Positions 1-7,231 of a DNA stretch of 60,781 bases are shown in pieces. This DNA is from Thermodesulfovibrio sp. (GTDB taxonomy: Bacteria; Nitrospirota; Thermodesulfovibrionia; Thermodesulfovibrionales; Thermodesulfovibrionaceae): NCBI GenBank assembly GCA_025057595.1, contig JANXBK010000007.1:1-60781 (forward strand), read 5' to 3'. The position numbers and the translations under genes were made by a program. Position 1 is the first letter of the stretch, and every line of letters starts with the position of its first letter. The notes under the pieces were generated by a model. That model had not been told where the DNA came from. It did no database searches and saw only the letters and a program-made list of their open reading frames with translations.

Positions 1-681
1 TTTCAAGGAAGTTATAAAGAAGCCTTTGGAGTTTTACTAATTCCTGCAACTGTAGCTCTTTTAATTCTTCTTTTCGCAAGAATAATGTATCCTTCACCGA
101 GAGATTTAGAGATAGGCAGGCCTCAAATTGAAACAAAGGGTTTAAGTAAAGTTTACTGGATCTATCTCGTAGCAGTTGCTTTAAATGGTGCAGGTTATGC
201 TGATTTCCCTTTGATTGCCTATCATTTTAAAAAGGTGGCAACAGTACCTGAACATTGGATACCTGTTTTTTATGCAATTGCAATGGGAGTTGATGCCTTA
301 GCTGCTTTGTTTTTTGGGTATTTTTTTGACAGAAAAGGCATTTCAATGCTTGTCTTTTCAGTAATACTCTCAGCAGGATTTGTACCACTTTGCTTTCTTG
401 GTGGATTTTATTCTGCCCTTTTTGGAATGATTCTATGGGGAGTTGGAATGGGAGCACAGGAGTCCATAATGAGAGCAGCTGTTTCACTTTTAGTGCCAAG
501 AGAAAAAAGAGGTATTGGTTATGGAGTTTTTAATACAGGTTATGGTTTGTTCTGGTTTTTAGGAAGCCTTATCTTAGGCGTTTTATATGATTTTTCAATG
601 AATGCTCTTGTAGTCTTTTCAGTGATTCTGCAGCTATGCTCTATACCCTTTCTTTTAAAAGTAAGAAAAATGTTACACTAA
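1..681 (+). CDS. MFS transporter, C-terminal part (5' end outside window)
   Basis: The frame is open from base 1 (reading F-Q-G-S-Y-K-E-A) to TAA at 679-681, so this is the last ~226 residues of a larger membrane protein. An ATG lies at 85, but the upstream 28 codons are hydrophobic and in frame, so it is not the start. I see about six hydrophobic helices. The cytoplasmic loop GYFFDRKG resembles MFS motif A (GxxxDRxG). The helix pattern and glycine-rich segments (GMILWGVGMGAQES, GYGVFNTGYGLFW) fit a major facilitator permease of the inner membrane. The substrate is unknown. The ChrB-like gene follows 6 nt later, so the genes are probably cotranscribed. Confidence 0.75.
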   Translation, partial: FQGSYKEAFGVLLIPATVALLILLFARIMYPSPRDLEIGRPQIETKGLSKVYWIYLVAVALNGAGYADFPLIAYHFKKVATVPEHWIPVFYAIAMGVDALAALFFGYFFDRKGISMLVFSVILSAGFVPLCFLGGFYSALFGMILWGVGMGAQESIMRAAVSLLVPREKRGIGYGVFNTGYGLFWFLGSLILGVLYDFSMNALVVFSVILQLCSIPFLLKVRKMLH

Positions 682-687
682 AAATTA

Positions 688-1215
688 ATGAAATGGCTTT
701 TTATATCATATACAGCACCTTCTAACCCTTCACGGGCAAGGGTTTTTATATGGAGAGAACTAAAAAAGCTCGGTGCTATAAACTATCAAACTGTCTGGGT
801 TTTACCTTATTCAAAGGAGCTTTTAGAAAAAATTCAAAGCCTTAGAGAAATTATAGAAAAATACGGAGGACAGGTGCTTTTATTGGAGGGAAAAATTTTG
901 AATAGAAATGATGAGGACAAGATCCTTAATGCCTTTATTGATGCGAGAAACAAGGAATATAAGGAATTAATAAAGAAATGTGATGATTTTTTTAAAGAGA
1001 TATCTTTAGAAATCGAAAGGCAGAACTTCCTATTTGCAGAGGTTGAGGAAAATGAGGAAGAACTTGATAAGCTAAAAGCATGGCTTAAAAAAATAGAAAA
1101 GAGAGATTTTTTAAATGCTCCTCTTAAAAAAGAGGCTATTGAAAAAATCAGAAGATGCACAAAAATTTTTGAGGAGTTTTCAAAAATAGTTTATAGAGAA
1201 TCCCAAAAGGGTTGA
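688..1215 (+). CDS. ChrB N-terminal-domain protein (chromate-resistance regulator-like)
   Basis: 175 residues. The first ~85 (WLFISYTAPSNPSRARVFIW, LKKLGAINYQTVWVLPYSKE, then GGQVLLLEG) match the ChrB N-terminal family: two hydrophobic strands around an invariant Arg/Trp, and the alternation of 'V-[YW]-V-L-P'. The C-terminal half is a charged, probably coiled helix (EEELDKLKAWLKKIEKR). The domain is known from ChrB, the sensor for the chromate exporter ChrA, but no chrA is visible. The upstream neighbour is an MFS permease. Chromate specificity is therefore inference; the domain call is fairly safe. It starts 6 nt after the MFS gene. Confidence 0.6.
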   Translation: MKWLFISYTAPSNPSRARVFIWRELKKLGAINYQTVWVLPYSKELLEKIQSLREIIEKYGGQVLLLEGKILNRNDEDKILNAFIDARNKEYKELIKKCDDFFKEISLEIERQNFLFAEVEENEEELDKLKAWLKKIEKRDFLNAPLKKEAIEKIRRCTKIFEEFSKIVYRESQKG

Positions 1216-1231
1216 TTCAAGGAGGTTATCT

Positions 1232-1615
1232 ATGAAAACATGGTTTGTATATGTCTTTGGACGATGGATTATTCTTTCAGGAATTGCTGGTGCGCTTCTT
1301 CAGTTTTTATTGAGTGACTATCTAAAAATTCATACTATACCTGCCTTTTTGCTTAATCAATTTTTACTTGCCAATGTATTTTGGTTTGTTGACAAAGCAA
1401 TATTTAAATCACATTTTAAAATTCCTGCATTTTATCCACTTTGGCAGATCAAAGAAAATGTTGTATGTGCTGATTGTGGAGTTATATGTGAGGGTTATAG
1501 AGTTGTAAAGACAAAAAATTATGACAGACTTTTAGATCCAAAGCCTGAGTTCAGATGTAAAACTTGTAGGGGAAAAAAATTAGAAGAACTAAGAAAAAGA
1601 GGAATAAAGATATGA
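1232..1615 (+). CDS. Small membrane protein with C-terminal zinc ribbon, function unknown
   Basis: 127 residues, preceded by a strong AAGGAGG ribosome site. Residues ~8-28 and ~36-52 are hydrophobic and predict two membrane helices. The C-terminal half carries two CxxC pairs (CADCG at ~78-82 and CKTCRG at ~109-114), the spacing of a rubredoxin-like zinc ribbon facing the cytoplasm. I do not recognise the family. It follows the ChrB-like gene closely and ends inside the hairpin at 1615-1642, so it probably closes this operon. Confidence 0.6.
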   Translation: MKTWFVYVFGRWIILSGIAGALLQFLLSDYLKIHTIPAFLLNQFLLANVFWFVDKAIFKSHFKIPAFYPLWQIKENVVCADCGVICEGYRVVKTKNYDRLLDPKPEFRCKTCRGKKLEELRKRGIKI

Positions 1616-1642
1616 TGAGGGTGGAAGTTCCTCCACCCTCAT
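1615..1642. terminator. Perfect 11-bp hairpin between convergent genes
   Basis: ATGAGGGTGGA (1615-1625) and TCCACCCTCAT (1632-1642) are exact inverted repeats with a 6-nt loop. The hairpin overlaps the stop codon of the zinc-ribbon gene and lies 12 nt beyond the end of the leftward OB-like gene. There is no long T-tract on the + side. The leftward transcript gives a modest U-rich run after the stem. A shared bidirectional terminator is the likeliest role. Confidence 0.65.
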
Positions 1643-1654
1643 AAAATAGAAAAA

Positions 1655-2041
1655 TTAAGGTTTCTTCTCCTCTTTCTTTACTTCACCTTTTTTCTCAGCC
1701 TTAGGAGCAATCTTCTTTACATTCTTTGCTACAAGCTTGCCTTCCTTCTCTACATACTTTACTACAACCTTATCACCGACTTTGATGTCTTTAATCTGCT
1801 CAGGGGTTACTCCAATTGTGAGTTCTTGTTTTTTACTCTTTACAGTGATGGTTTTGCCAGCTGTGTCAATAGCTGTAACTTCACCTGTGATCGATTTAAC
1901 TTTCTCCTTGGCTTTTTCAGCTTTTGCAGGCTCAGCTGCTTTTGGAGGCTCAGCTGGTTTTGCTGCTGGCTGCTGTGCAAAGGCTACTGATACTGTGAGA
2001 GCAAAGATTAAAGCAAATACTACTGCTAAAACTTTTTTCAT
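1655..2041 (-). CDS. Exported Ala/Lys/Pro-rich protein with OB/DUF5666-like strand repeat
   Basis: 128 residues. Residues 1-22 are a clear Sec signal peptide ending AFA, with cleavage before QQPA. Residues ~24-48 are a low-complexity Pro/Ala/Lys linker. Residues ~50-110 contain strands of the pattern SITGEVTAIDTAGKTITVK and VGDKVVVKYVEKEGKLVAKNV, typical of small periplasmic OB-like/DUF5666 domains. The tail is Lys/Glu-rich. It has a strong AAGGAGG site and lies behind a sigma-54 promoter next to an NtrC-type regulator. It is therefore probably an induced envelope-stress or metal/ligand-binding protein; that role is inferred from position only. Confidence 0.6.
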   Translation of the reverse strand: MKKVLAVVFALIFALTVSVAFAQQPAAKPAEPPKAAEPAKAEKAKEKVKSITGEVTAIDTAGKTITVKSKKQELTIGVTPEQIKDIKVGDKVVVKYVEKEGKLVAKNVKKIAPKAEKKGEVKKEEKKP

Positions 2042-2093
2042 TCTCTTTCACCTCCTTTCTTTTTTATTTACGGGGTCGGTTTTTTTAGTTGAC

Positions 2094-2109
2094 AGCAATA
2101 AATATGCCA
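2094..2109 (-). promoter_or_regulatory. Sigma-54 (-24/-12) promoter of the exported OB-like protein
   Basis: Read on the minus strand the 16 bases are TGGCATATTTATTGCT. This matches the RpoN consensus TGGCAC-N5-TTGCA in both blocks with exact spacing: GG at -24 (2107-2108) and GC at -12 (2095-2096). The start point would fall near 2083, giving a ~42-nt leader with the ribosome site at 2051-2056. The adjacent gene encodes a sigma-54 activator. A GGGAAA-TT-TTTCCC inverted repeat at 2162-2175 is a possible but unproven activator site. Confidence 0.7.
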
Positions 2110-2145
2110 GATTTACATTGGAAGTTTTCTATAATTTATAAAAAA

Positions 2146-3540
2146 TTAAATTTTCTCATTTGGGAAATTTTTCCCTTTTAAGGAAGTCTCTGAGAGTCCA
2201 AATTTTTCAAGTCTATACCAGAAAGTTTTGTAGCTCATTCCAAGGAGTCTTGCTGCTTTTGCTATAACATAGTTTGATTTTATGAGAGCCTTTTTTAGGA
2301 GTTCTTTTTCAAGTTCTTCATAGTTTATTCCTTCATCAGGAATTTCTATTTCGAAGACATTTTTAGGAGAAGATAATCTTAGTTCATCCTGTATATCTTT
2401 CAATGTGATTTTTTCATTTTCGCTTATTATGATTGCTCTCTCTATAACTGTTTCTAGTTGACGAATATTGCCAGGCCAATGGTAATTAATTAATGCTTGT
2501 AAAGCTTTTTCATCAATTCCTAAAATTTTTTTATTAAACTCCTTAGAGTATTTCTCTATAAAGAAATTTACAAGTTCTGGAATATCTTCTTTTCTTTCCC
2601 TTAGAGGCGGCAGTTTAACGCTTACAACATTTAATCTATAAAAGAGATCTTCTCTAAATCTTCCTTTTATTACTTCTTCTTCAAGATTTTTATTTGTTGC
2701 AGCAATTATTCTCACATCTACTTTTATTGTTTCTTTGCCTCCTATTCTTCTTATCTCTTTTTCTTGAATAACTCTAAGTAGTTTAGATTGAATTGAGAGA
2801 GGAATTTCAGCTATCTCATCTAGAAACAAAGTTCCTTTATTTGTGGCTTCTATAAGTCCGATTTTACGAGAGTTTGCTCCTGTAAAGGCACCTGGTTCAT
2901 AACCGAAGAGTTCACTTTCAAGTAAAGTTTCGGGAATTGCTGCACAGTTTATAGCGGTAAATGGATAGTCTTTTCTTTGAGAGTTATAGTGAATTGCTTT
3001 TGCTATTAATTCCTTACCTGTTCCACTTTCTCCATAAAGAAGAACAGTTGCATTCGTGGGTGTTACTTTTTTGATAATTTCAAGAATTTGTAATATCTTT
3101 TTTGATTTTCCTACAATTCCTTCTATCTTAAATTTTTTGTAAAGCTCTTCCTTTAATCTTAAGTTTTCTTTTATTAAATTAATTTTTTCTTCAGCTTTTT
3201 TAATTGTTATAAGAAGAATTTCCTTATCAAGAGGTTTTGGTAAATAATCAAAAGCCCCTTTTTTTATTGCATCTACTGCAGAGGAGATTGAACCGAAGGC
3301 AGTGATTACAATCACAAGTGGTTTCAAAGGATGCTCAGGTAAATAGTTTATAATTTCTATTCCATTTTGATTACCTAATTTTAAGTCAGTAAGAATTATC
3401 TCAGGTGAAAACTTTTCTAATATCTCCTCTGCCTCCTCTAAACAGGAGGCTGTAAATACATTATAGTTTTCTTCTGAAAGAATTGTTGAAAGAATCTCTC
3501 TTTGTAAAGGTTCATCGTCTATTATAAGAATTTTTGTCAT
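2146..3540 (-). CDS. NtrC/ZraR-family sigma-54-dependent response regulator
   Basis: 464 residues in the classical order. The receiver domain (1-120) has acidic pocket DDE at 8-10, phospho-acceptor Asp52 and Lys102. The AAA+ domain has Walker A GESGTGKE at 170-177, the sigma-54-contacting GAFTGA loop at 217-222 and Walker B LFLDE at 238-242. A Fis-type helix-turn-helix lies near 425-455 (AKAARLLGMSYKTFWYRLEKFG). The gene follows its kinase by 6 nt. The product should open sigma-54 promoters, and one sits just downstream in front of the exported OB-like gene. The arrangement resembles ZraS/ZraR with ZraP, but the signal is unknown. Confidence 0.9.
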   Translation of the reverse strand: MTKILIIDDEPLQREILSTILSEENYNVFTASCLEEAEEILEKFSPEIILTDLKLGNQNGIEIINYLPEHPLKPLVIVITAFGSISSAVDAIKKGAFDYLPKPLDKEILLITIKKAEEKINLIKENLRLKEELYKKFKIEGIVGKSKKILQILEIIKKVTPTNATVLLYGESGTGKELIAKAIHYNSQRKDYPFTAINCAAIPETLLESELFGYEPGAFTGANSRKIGLIEATNKGTLFLDEIAEIPLSIQSKLLRVIQEKEIRRIGGKETIKVDVRIIAATNKNLEEEVIKGRFREDLFYRLNVVSVKLPPLRERKEDIPELVNFFIEKYSKEFNKKILGIDEKALQALINYHWPGNIRQLETVIERAIIISENEKITLKDIQDELRLSSPKNVFEIEIPDEGINYEELEKELLKKALIKSNYVIAKAARLLGMSYKTFWYRLEKFGLSETSLKGKNFPNEKI

Positions 3541-3546
3541 CTTTTA

Positions 3547-4959
3547 TTATACAGAAAGATAAATTCTAAACTCACTTCCCTGTTTTTCTTTACTTAGAAA
3601 CTCAACTCTTCCGCCATGTTCTTCAATAACTTTTTTAGCAAGGGGTAAACCGAGTCCAAGTCCATGCTTTTTTGTAGTAAAAAAGGGTTCAAAAATTTTT
3701 TCTTTAAGCTCCTCTGGGATCCCGACTCCTGTGTCAATTATTTTTATGACCACTTCATCATCTACTAACTCAGTTTTTATAAAGAGTGTTTTTTGATTGC
3801 TTTCTTTCATAGCTTCTATGGCATTTAAAATCACATTCATTAAACAACTTTTAAATAAATCTATATCAAGTTCTAATATAAAATCAATTAAGTAATCTTT
3901 ATGTATCAAAATATTATACTTTTCAGCTGTAGGTTCAACTACTGATAAGACTTCTTCAAGCATTTCAACTATACTTACAGGTTTTCTATTTAATTTAAGA
4001 GGTTTAGTATACTCAAGATATTCTGTTATAAGGCTGTTAACTCTGTGGATCTCATGCTTCATGTTTTGAAGAAGTTTAACAGATGAGTTTAAGTCATAAC
4101 CGCCCTTAGTAAATTTTTCTATAAGATGATCTATACTTAAGCTAATAAAATTTAGCGGATTTCTTATTTCGTGAGTAACAATTCTGCTGAGCTCACCAAT
4201 TGCTGACAGATGTTCTGCTTCTCTAAGCCTTTGTTGTAAGATTTGATTCTCCTGTAGCTTTTGAATCATAAAGTTAAAGCTTTCTGCAATTTTACCTATT
4301 TCATCTTTTCTATTAAAATTAAGTCTATAACTAAAATCTCCTTCAGCAACTTTTCTTGCAGCCACAGTTAACTCATTTATAGGATTAGTATATCTTGAAG
4401 AGATTATGTAAGTTACAATAATACCAAAAGCAAATATAACCAATGTCATAATCACTCTTTTTAATGCATTTGTTTTTAAAATTTTTGAAAAATCATCTTT
4501 ATTTATTTTTAAATGAATATATCCATACTGAATGTTTCCTGCAATTACTGGAACAATTACATTGTAGGTATTTTCTTCCTCAAAAACAGGTTCACCTAAT
4601 TCAGCTTTTATAATTAACTCTCTTTTCTTGTGAGTTATAGGTTTACCAATATTTAGCGGATTAGTACTTGCTATTATCTCTTGAGTATTACTAATTATTG
4701 ATACTTCTTTAATTCCTTTTGTGTTTAGTTTCTTAAGATACTCTAATAGGTTATTACTTCCACCCCTTGTTACCTCTTCTACACCAACTTGTATAGCCTT
4801 GGTTAAATCAGTTGTCTGCCTTTGTATTTCCTCAAGAAGCTTTTTTTCCATCTGAGTATAAAATATATAAAGTGTAGAGATTATAGAGAAATTGAGAAAG
4901 AGTAGCAAAACAATTAATTTCCACTTAAGAGAGAGTCTATCAAGAAATTGTGTAATCAT
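3547..4959 (-). CDS. Membrane sensor histidine kinase (partner of NtrC-type regulator)
   Basis: 470 residues. Membrane helix 1 is at ~13-34 and helix 2 at ~168-188. A ~130-residue periplasmic sensor lies between them (PAS/Cache-like, strands IKEVSIISNTQEIIAST and VIAGNIQYGYIHL). A HAMP linker is at ~190-240. The phospho-acceptor is His263 in VTHEIRNPLN, followed by a HATPase domain with N-box NVILNAIEAM (~375-384) and G boxes DTGVGIP and GLGLGL. It is translated before the response regulator in one operon. The start is 18 nt from the divergent yggS start with no ribosome site visible, so a very short or absent leader is likely. Confidence 0.9.
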   Translation of the reverse strand: MITQFLDRLSLKWKLIVLLLFLNFSIISTLYIFYTQMEKKLLEEIQRQTTDLTKAIQVGVEEVTRGGSNNLLEYLKKLNTKGIKEVSIISNTQEIIASTNPLNIGKPITHKKRELIIKAELGEPVFEEENTYNVIVPVIAGNIQYGYIHLKINKDDFSKILKTNALKRVIMTLVIFAFGIIVTYIISSRYTNPINELTVAARKVAEGDFSYRLNFNRKDEIGKIAESFNFMIQKLQENQILQQRLREAEHLSAIGELSRIVTHEIRNPLNFISLSIDHLIEKFTKGGYDLNSSVKLLQNMKHEIHRVNSLITEYLEYTKPLKLNRKPVSIVEMLEEVLSVVEPTAEKYNILIHKDYLIDFILELDIDLFKSCLMNVILNAIEAMKESNQKTLFIKTELVDDEVVIKIIDTGVGIPEELKEKIFEPFFTTKKHGLGLGLPLAKKVIEEHGGRVEFLSKEKQGSEFRIYLSV

Positions 4960-4977
4960 GTATAATTTTAATATACA
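4960..4977. promoter_or_regulatory. Compact divergent promoter between kinase gene and yggS
   Basis: Only 18 bases separate the two start codons. They hold TATAAT (4961-4966) for the + strand and TATATT/TAAAAT-like -10 elements for the minus strand, inside an inverted repeat TGTATA-N7-TATACA (4959-4977). Neither gene has a Shine-Dalgarno match. Transcription would start about 4-5 nt from each ATG, so near-leaderless mRNAs are implied. No convincing -35 element was found. Confidence 0.4.
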
Positions 4978-5661
4978 ATGCTTTCAGAGAAAATATCATC
5001 TATTTTTAAAAAAATTAGTCACGCAGCACTTAGAGTTGGAAGAGAGCCAGATGATATTAAACTTATAGCTGTAACTAAGTCTCAGCCTGTTGATAAAATA
5101 AAAGAAGCAATAGACTATGGGTTAAGAATTTTCGGTGAAAACAGAGTTCAGGAGGCGAAGATCAAAATTGCAGAGCTAAAAAATTTTAATATTCAATGGC
5201 ATATGATAGGTCATCTCCAAACTAACAAAGTAAAAGACGCAGTAAATCTTTTTGAAGTGATTCATTCCGTTGATTCAGAAAAGCTTGCAAAATTTATAGA
5301 TAAGGAAGCAGAAAAAAGAGGAAAGATTCAAAGAGTTTTAATTCAAGTAAAACTTTCAGAGGAAGACACTAAATATGGGATTAAAGAAGAGGAAGTTGAA
5401 AAACTTATTGAGGTCTGTTTAAATCTAAAAAATATTAAAGTTGAAGGATTGATGACTATTCCACCGTATTTTGAAAATCCTGAAGATGTGCGTCCATATT
5501 TTAAGAAACTTAGACAGATAAGAGATGAATTAAATAGGAAAGGCTATGATTTTATAAAAGAGCTTTCTATGGGAATGTCCCACGATTTTGAGGTTGCTAT
5601 TGAAGAAGGTGCTACAATGGTAAGAATAGGAACAGCCCTTTTTGGGCAAAGAATAGATTAG
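4978..5661 (+). CDS. yggS: YggS/PLPBP-family pyridoxal-phosphate homeostasis protein
   Basis: 227 residues, the usual family length. Lys34 in LIAVTKSQP is the PLP Schiff-base lysine of the alanine-racemase-like barrel. Further family signatures are FGENRVQEAKIK, WHMIGHLQTNKV, LIQVKLSEEDTKYG, and the C-terminal LSMGMSHDFEVAIEEGATMVRIGTALFG, whose Ser/Gly residues hold the PLP phosphate. The protein buffers PLP and affects amino-acid metabolism in known members. It heads the conserved yggS-proC-yggT-divIVA string. Confidence 0.93.
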   Translation: MLSEKISSIFKKISHAALRVGREPDDIKLIAVTKSQPVDKIKEAIDYGLRIFGENRVQEAKIKIAELKNFNIQWHMIGHLQTNKVKDAVNLFEVIHSVDSEKLAKFIDKEAEKRGKIQRVLIQVKLSEEDTKYGIKEEEVEKLIEVCLNLKNIKVEGLMTIPPYFENPEDVRPYFKKLRQIRDELNRKGYDFIKELSMGMSHDFEVAIEEGATMVRIGTALFGQRID

Positions 5662-5670
5662 GAGGGCAAA

Positions 5671-6462
5671 ATGATAGGATTTATTGGTGGTGGCAATATG
5701 GCAGAAGCCCTAATAAGAGGGCTTGCTAAAGAGGGCAAAAAAAATATAATTGTCTCTGAACCTGTATCTGAAAGAAGAAGATATCTTGAAAGCTGTTATG
5801 GAATAAAAACAACTTCCTCAAATGCTGAAGTTGTAAAATCAGCAGAAATTATTATTTTAGCAGTAAAACCTCAAAATATGAAGGAGGTTTTAGAGGAAAT
5901 AAAGGATATAGTTACTGAAAGACACACTGTTGTTTCGATAGCAGCTGGGGTTCCGCTGAGTTTTCTAAAGAAATATCTTAAAACTGACAGATTAATTAGA
6001 GTTATGCCAAATTTAGCAGCAACGGTTGGTGAAGCCGTATCAGTTCTTTCACTAAGTGAATGTCTTGAGATGAAGATTGTAGTTCCTGTCAGAGAAATTT
6101 TTATGAGTGTTGGGAAGGTTGTAACTCTTCCTGAAAATTATATAGATCTTGTTACAGCTGTTTCAGGAAGCGGTCCAGGATTTTTATGCTTTATTGTAGA
6201 ACAACTAATCGAAGTAGCTACTGAGTTAGGCTTTACAGAAGAGGTAGCTCGTGAGCTTGTTACTCAAACATTTATAGGTACTGCAAAGCTTCTTGACAGT
6301 GGACTACCACCTGACAGAGTAAGACAAAAAGTAACATCTCCTGGAGGGACCACAGAGGCTGGATTAAAAATTTTATCGGAGAGTCCACTTAAAGAGATAC
6401 TTAAAGCAACTTTAAATGCAGCTATTAACAGGGCTAAAGAGTTAAGCTACAAGGAGGAGTGA
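5671..6462 (+). CDS. proC: Pyrroline-5-carboxylate reductase
   Basis: 263 residues. N-terminal NAD(P)-binding Rossmann motif GFIGGGNMAEAL (3-14). The catalytic-domain signature runs across ~163-235 (SGSGPGFLCF, then TSPGGTTEAGL), with the Thr/Ser cluster that binds P5C. It reduces 1-pyrroline-5-carboxylate to proline in the cytoplasm, the last step of proline synthesis. It follows yggS by 9 nt with an AGGAGG site and overlaps the yggT start by 4 nt (ATGA-type coupling). Confidence 0.95.
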   Translation: MIGFIGGGNMAEALIRGLAKEGKKNIIVSEPVSERRRYLESCYGIKTTSSNAEVVKSAEIIILAVKPQNMKEVLEEIKDIVTERHTVVSIAAGVPLSFLKKYLKTDRLIRVMPNLAATVGEAVSVLSLSECLEMKIVVPVREIFMSVGKVVTLPENYIDLVTAVSGSGPGFLCFIVEQLIEVATELGFTEEVARELVTQTFIGTAKLLDSGLPPDRVRQKVTSPGGTTEAGLKILSESPLKEILKATLNAAINRAKELSYKEE

Positions 6463-6764
6463 TGTTTGGAGACTTTATTTTAGTAATGGCTAATGTAGTA
6501 GATATTTTATTAACTGTCTACTCTTTTATAGTTATTGCTGCAGCAATTCTTAGTTGGTTTAATCTATCACCTTATCATCCTATTGTAAGATTCCTCTATT
6601 CCGTTACAGAGCCTGTACTTAAACCAATAAGAAGGATTTTAAGACTTAGACTTCCTATAGATATATCTCCACTTATTCTTTTGATTATAATTTATTTTAT
6701 TCAAAAATTTTTAATTATGAGTCTGATTGAGCTGGGTTATAGAGTAAAAGGAGGCAGTTTATGA
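6459..6764 (+). CDS. YggT-family membrane protein
   Basis: 101 residues with two hydrophobic segments (~5-30 and ~68-90) around the conserved loop SWFNLSPYHPIVRFLYSVTEPVLKPIRRILR, the YggT family hallmark. Family members are inner-membrane proteins linked to osmotic tolerance or, in organelles, to membrane organisation; the precise role is unsettled. Translationally coupled to proC (4-nt overlap) and to divIVA (4-nt overlap). Confidence 0.9.
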   Translation: MMFGDFILVMANVVDILLTVYSFIVIAAAILSWFNLSPYHPIVRFLYSVTEPVLKPIRRILRLRLPIDISPLILLIIIYFIQKFLIMSLIELGYRVKGGSL

Positions 6765-7231
6765 GAATAACACCCTTAGACATTCAGCAAAAGCAGTTTA
6801 AAGTGAGATTTCGTGGATTTGATATGGAAGAAGTTTACTCCTTTTTAGAGATTATCAGAGAAACATTAGAGGAGATTCTTAAAGAGAATGCAATACTCAA
6901 AGAAAAAGTAGCTCTTCTTGAAAATCAGGTAGAAGAATACAAAAAAATGGAACAATCAATAAGAGATACTCTTATAACTGCTCAAAAGCTTGTTGAGGAG
7001 TATAAGGAGAATGCAAAAAGGGAGGCTGAATTAATAGTAAAAGAGGCAGAACTTAGAGCTGAAAATATCATAAGAGAAGCTCAGGAAAAAGTAGTAAAGA
7101 TTCATGAAGATATAGTTGATTTAAAGGGTATTAGAAGACATTTCAAAGAGGAGCTCAGAAGACTTATAGAAAGCCATCTAAGAATGCTTGAGTTTGATAA
7201 AGAAAGAGAAGGTGAAGAAAGTGAGATTTAA
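6761..7231 (+). CDS. DivIVA-domain coiled-coil protein
   Basis: 156 residues. The N-terminal ~35 (ITPLDIQQKQFKVRFRGFDMEEVYSFLE) are the DivIVA membrane-curvature-binding segment with its conserved F and RG(F/Y)D turn. Residues ~36-110 are heptad-rich coiled coil (LKENAILKEKVALLENQVEEYKK). Family members organise cell poles, division or envelope growth. Its place directly after yggT matches the order seen in many Gram-positive and deep-branching bacteria. It has a good AGGAGG site. Confidence 0.85.
   Translation: MRITPLDIQQKQFKVRFRGFDMEEVYSFLEIIRETLEEILKENAILKEKVALLENQVEEYKKMEQSIRDTLITAQKLVEEYKENAKREAELIVKEAELRAENIIREAQEKVVKIHEDIVDLKGIRRHFKEELRRLIESHLRMLEFDKEREGEESEI

Noticed and set aside
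2162-2175. GGGAAA-TT-TTTCCC inverted repeat as enhancer site for the NtrC-type regulator
   Set aside because: It lies inside the end of the regulator gene, is single rather than paired, and is easily explained by codons for Lys/Phe/Pro; kept only as a weak possibility.
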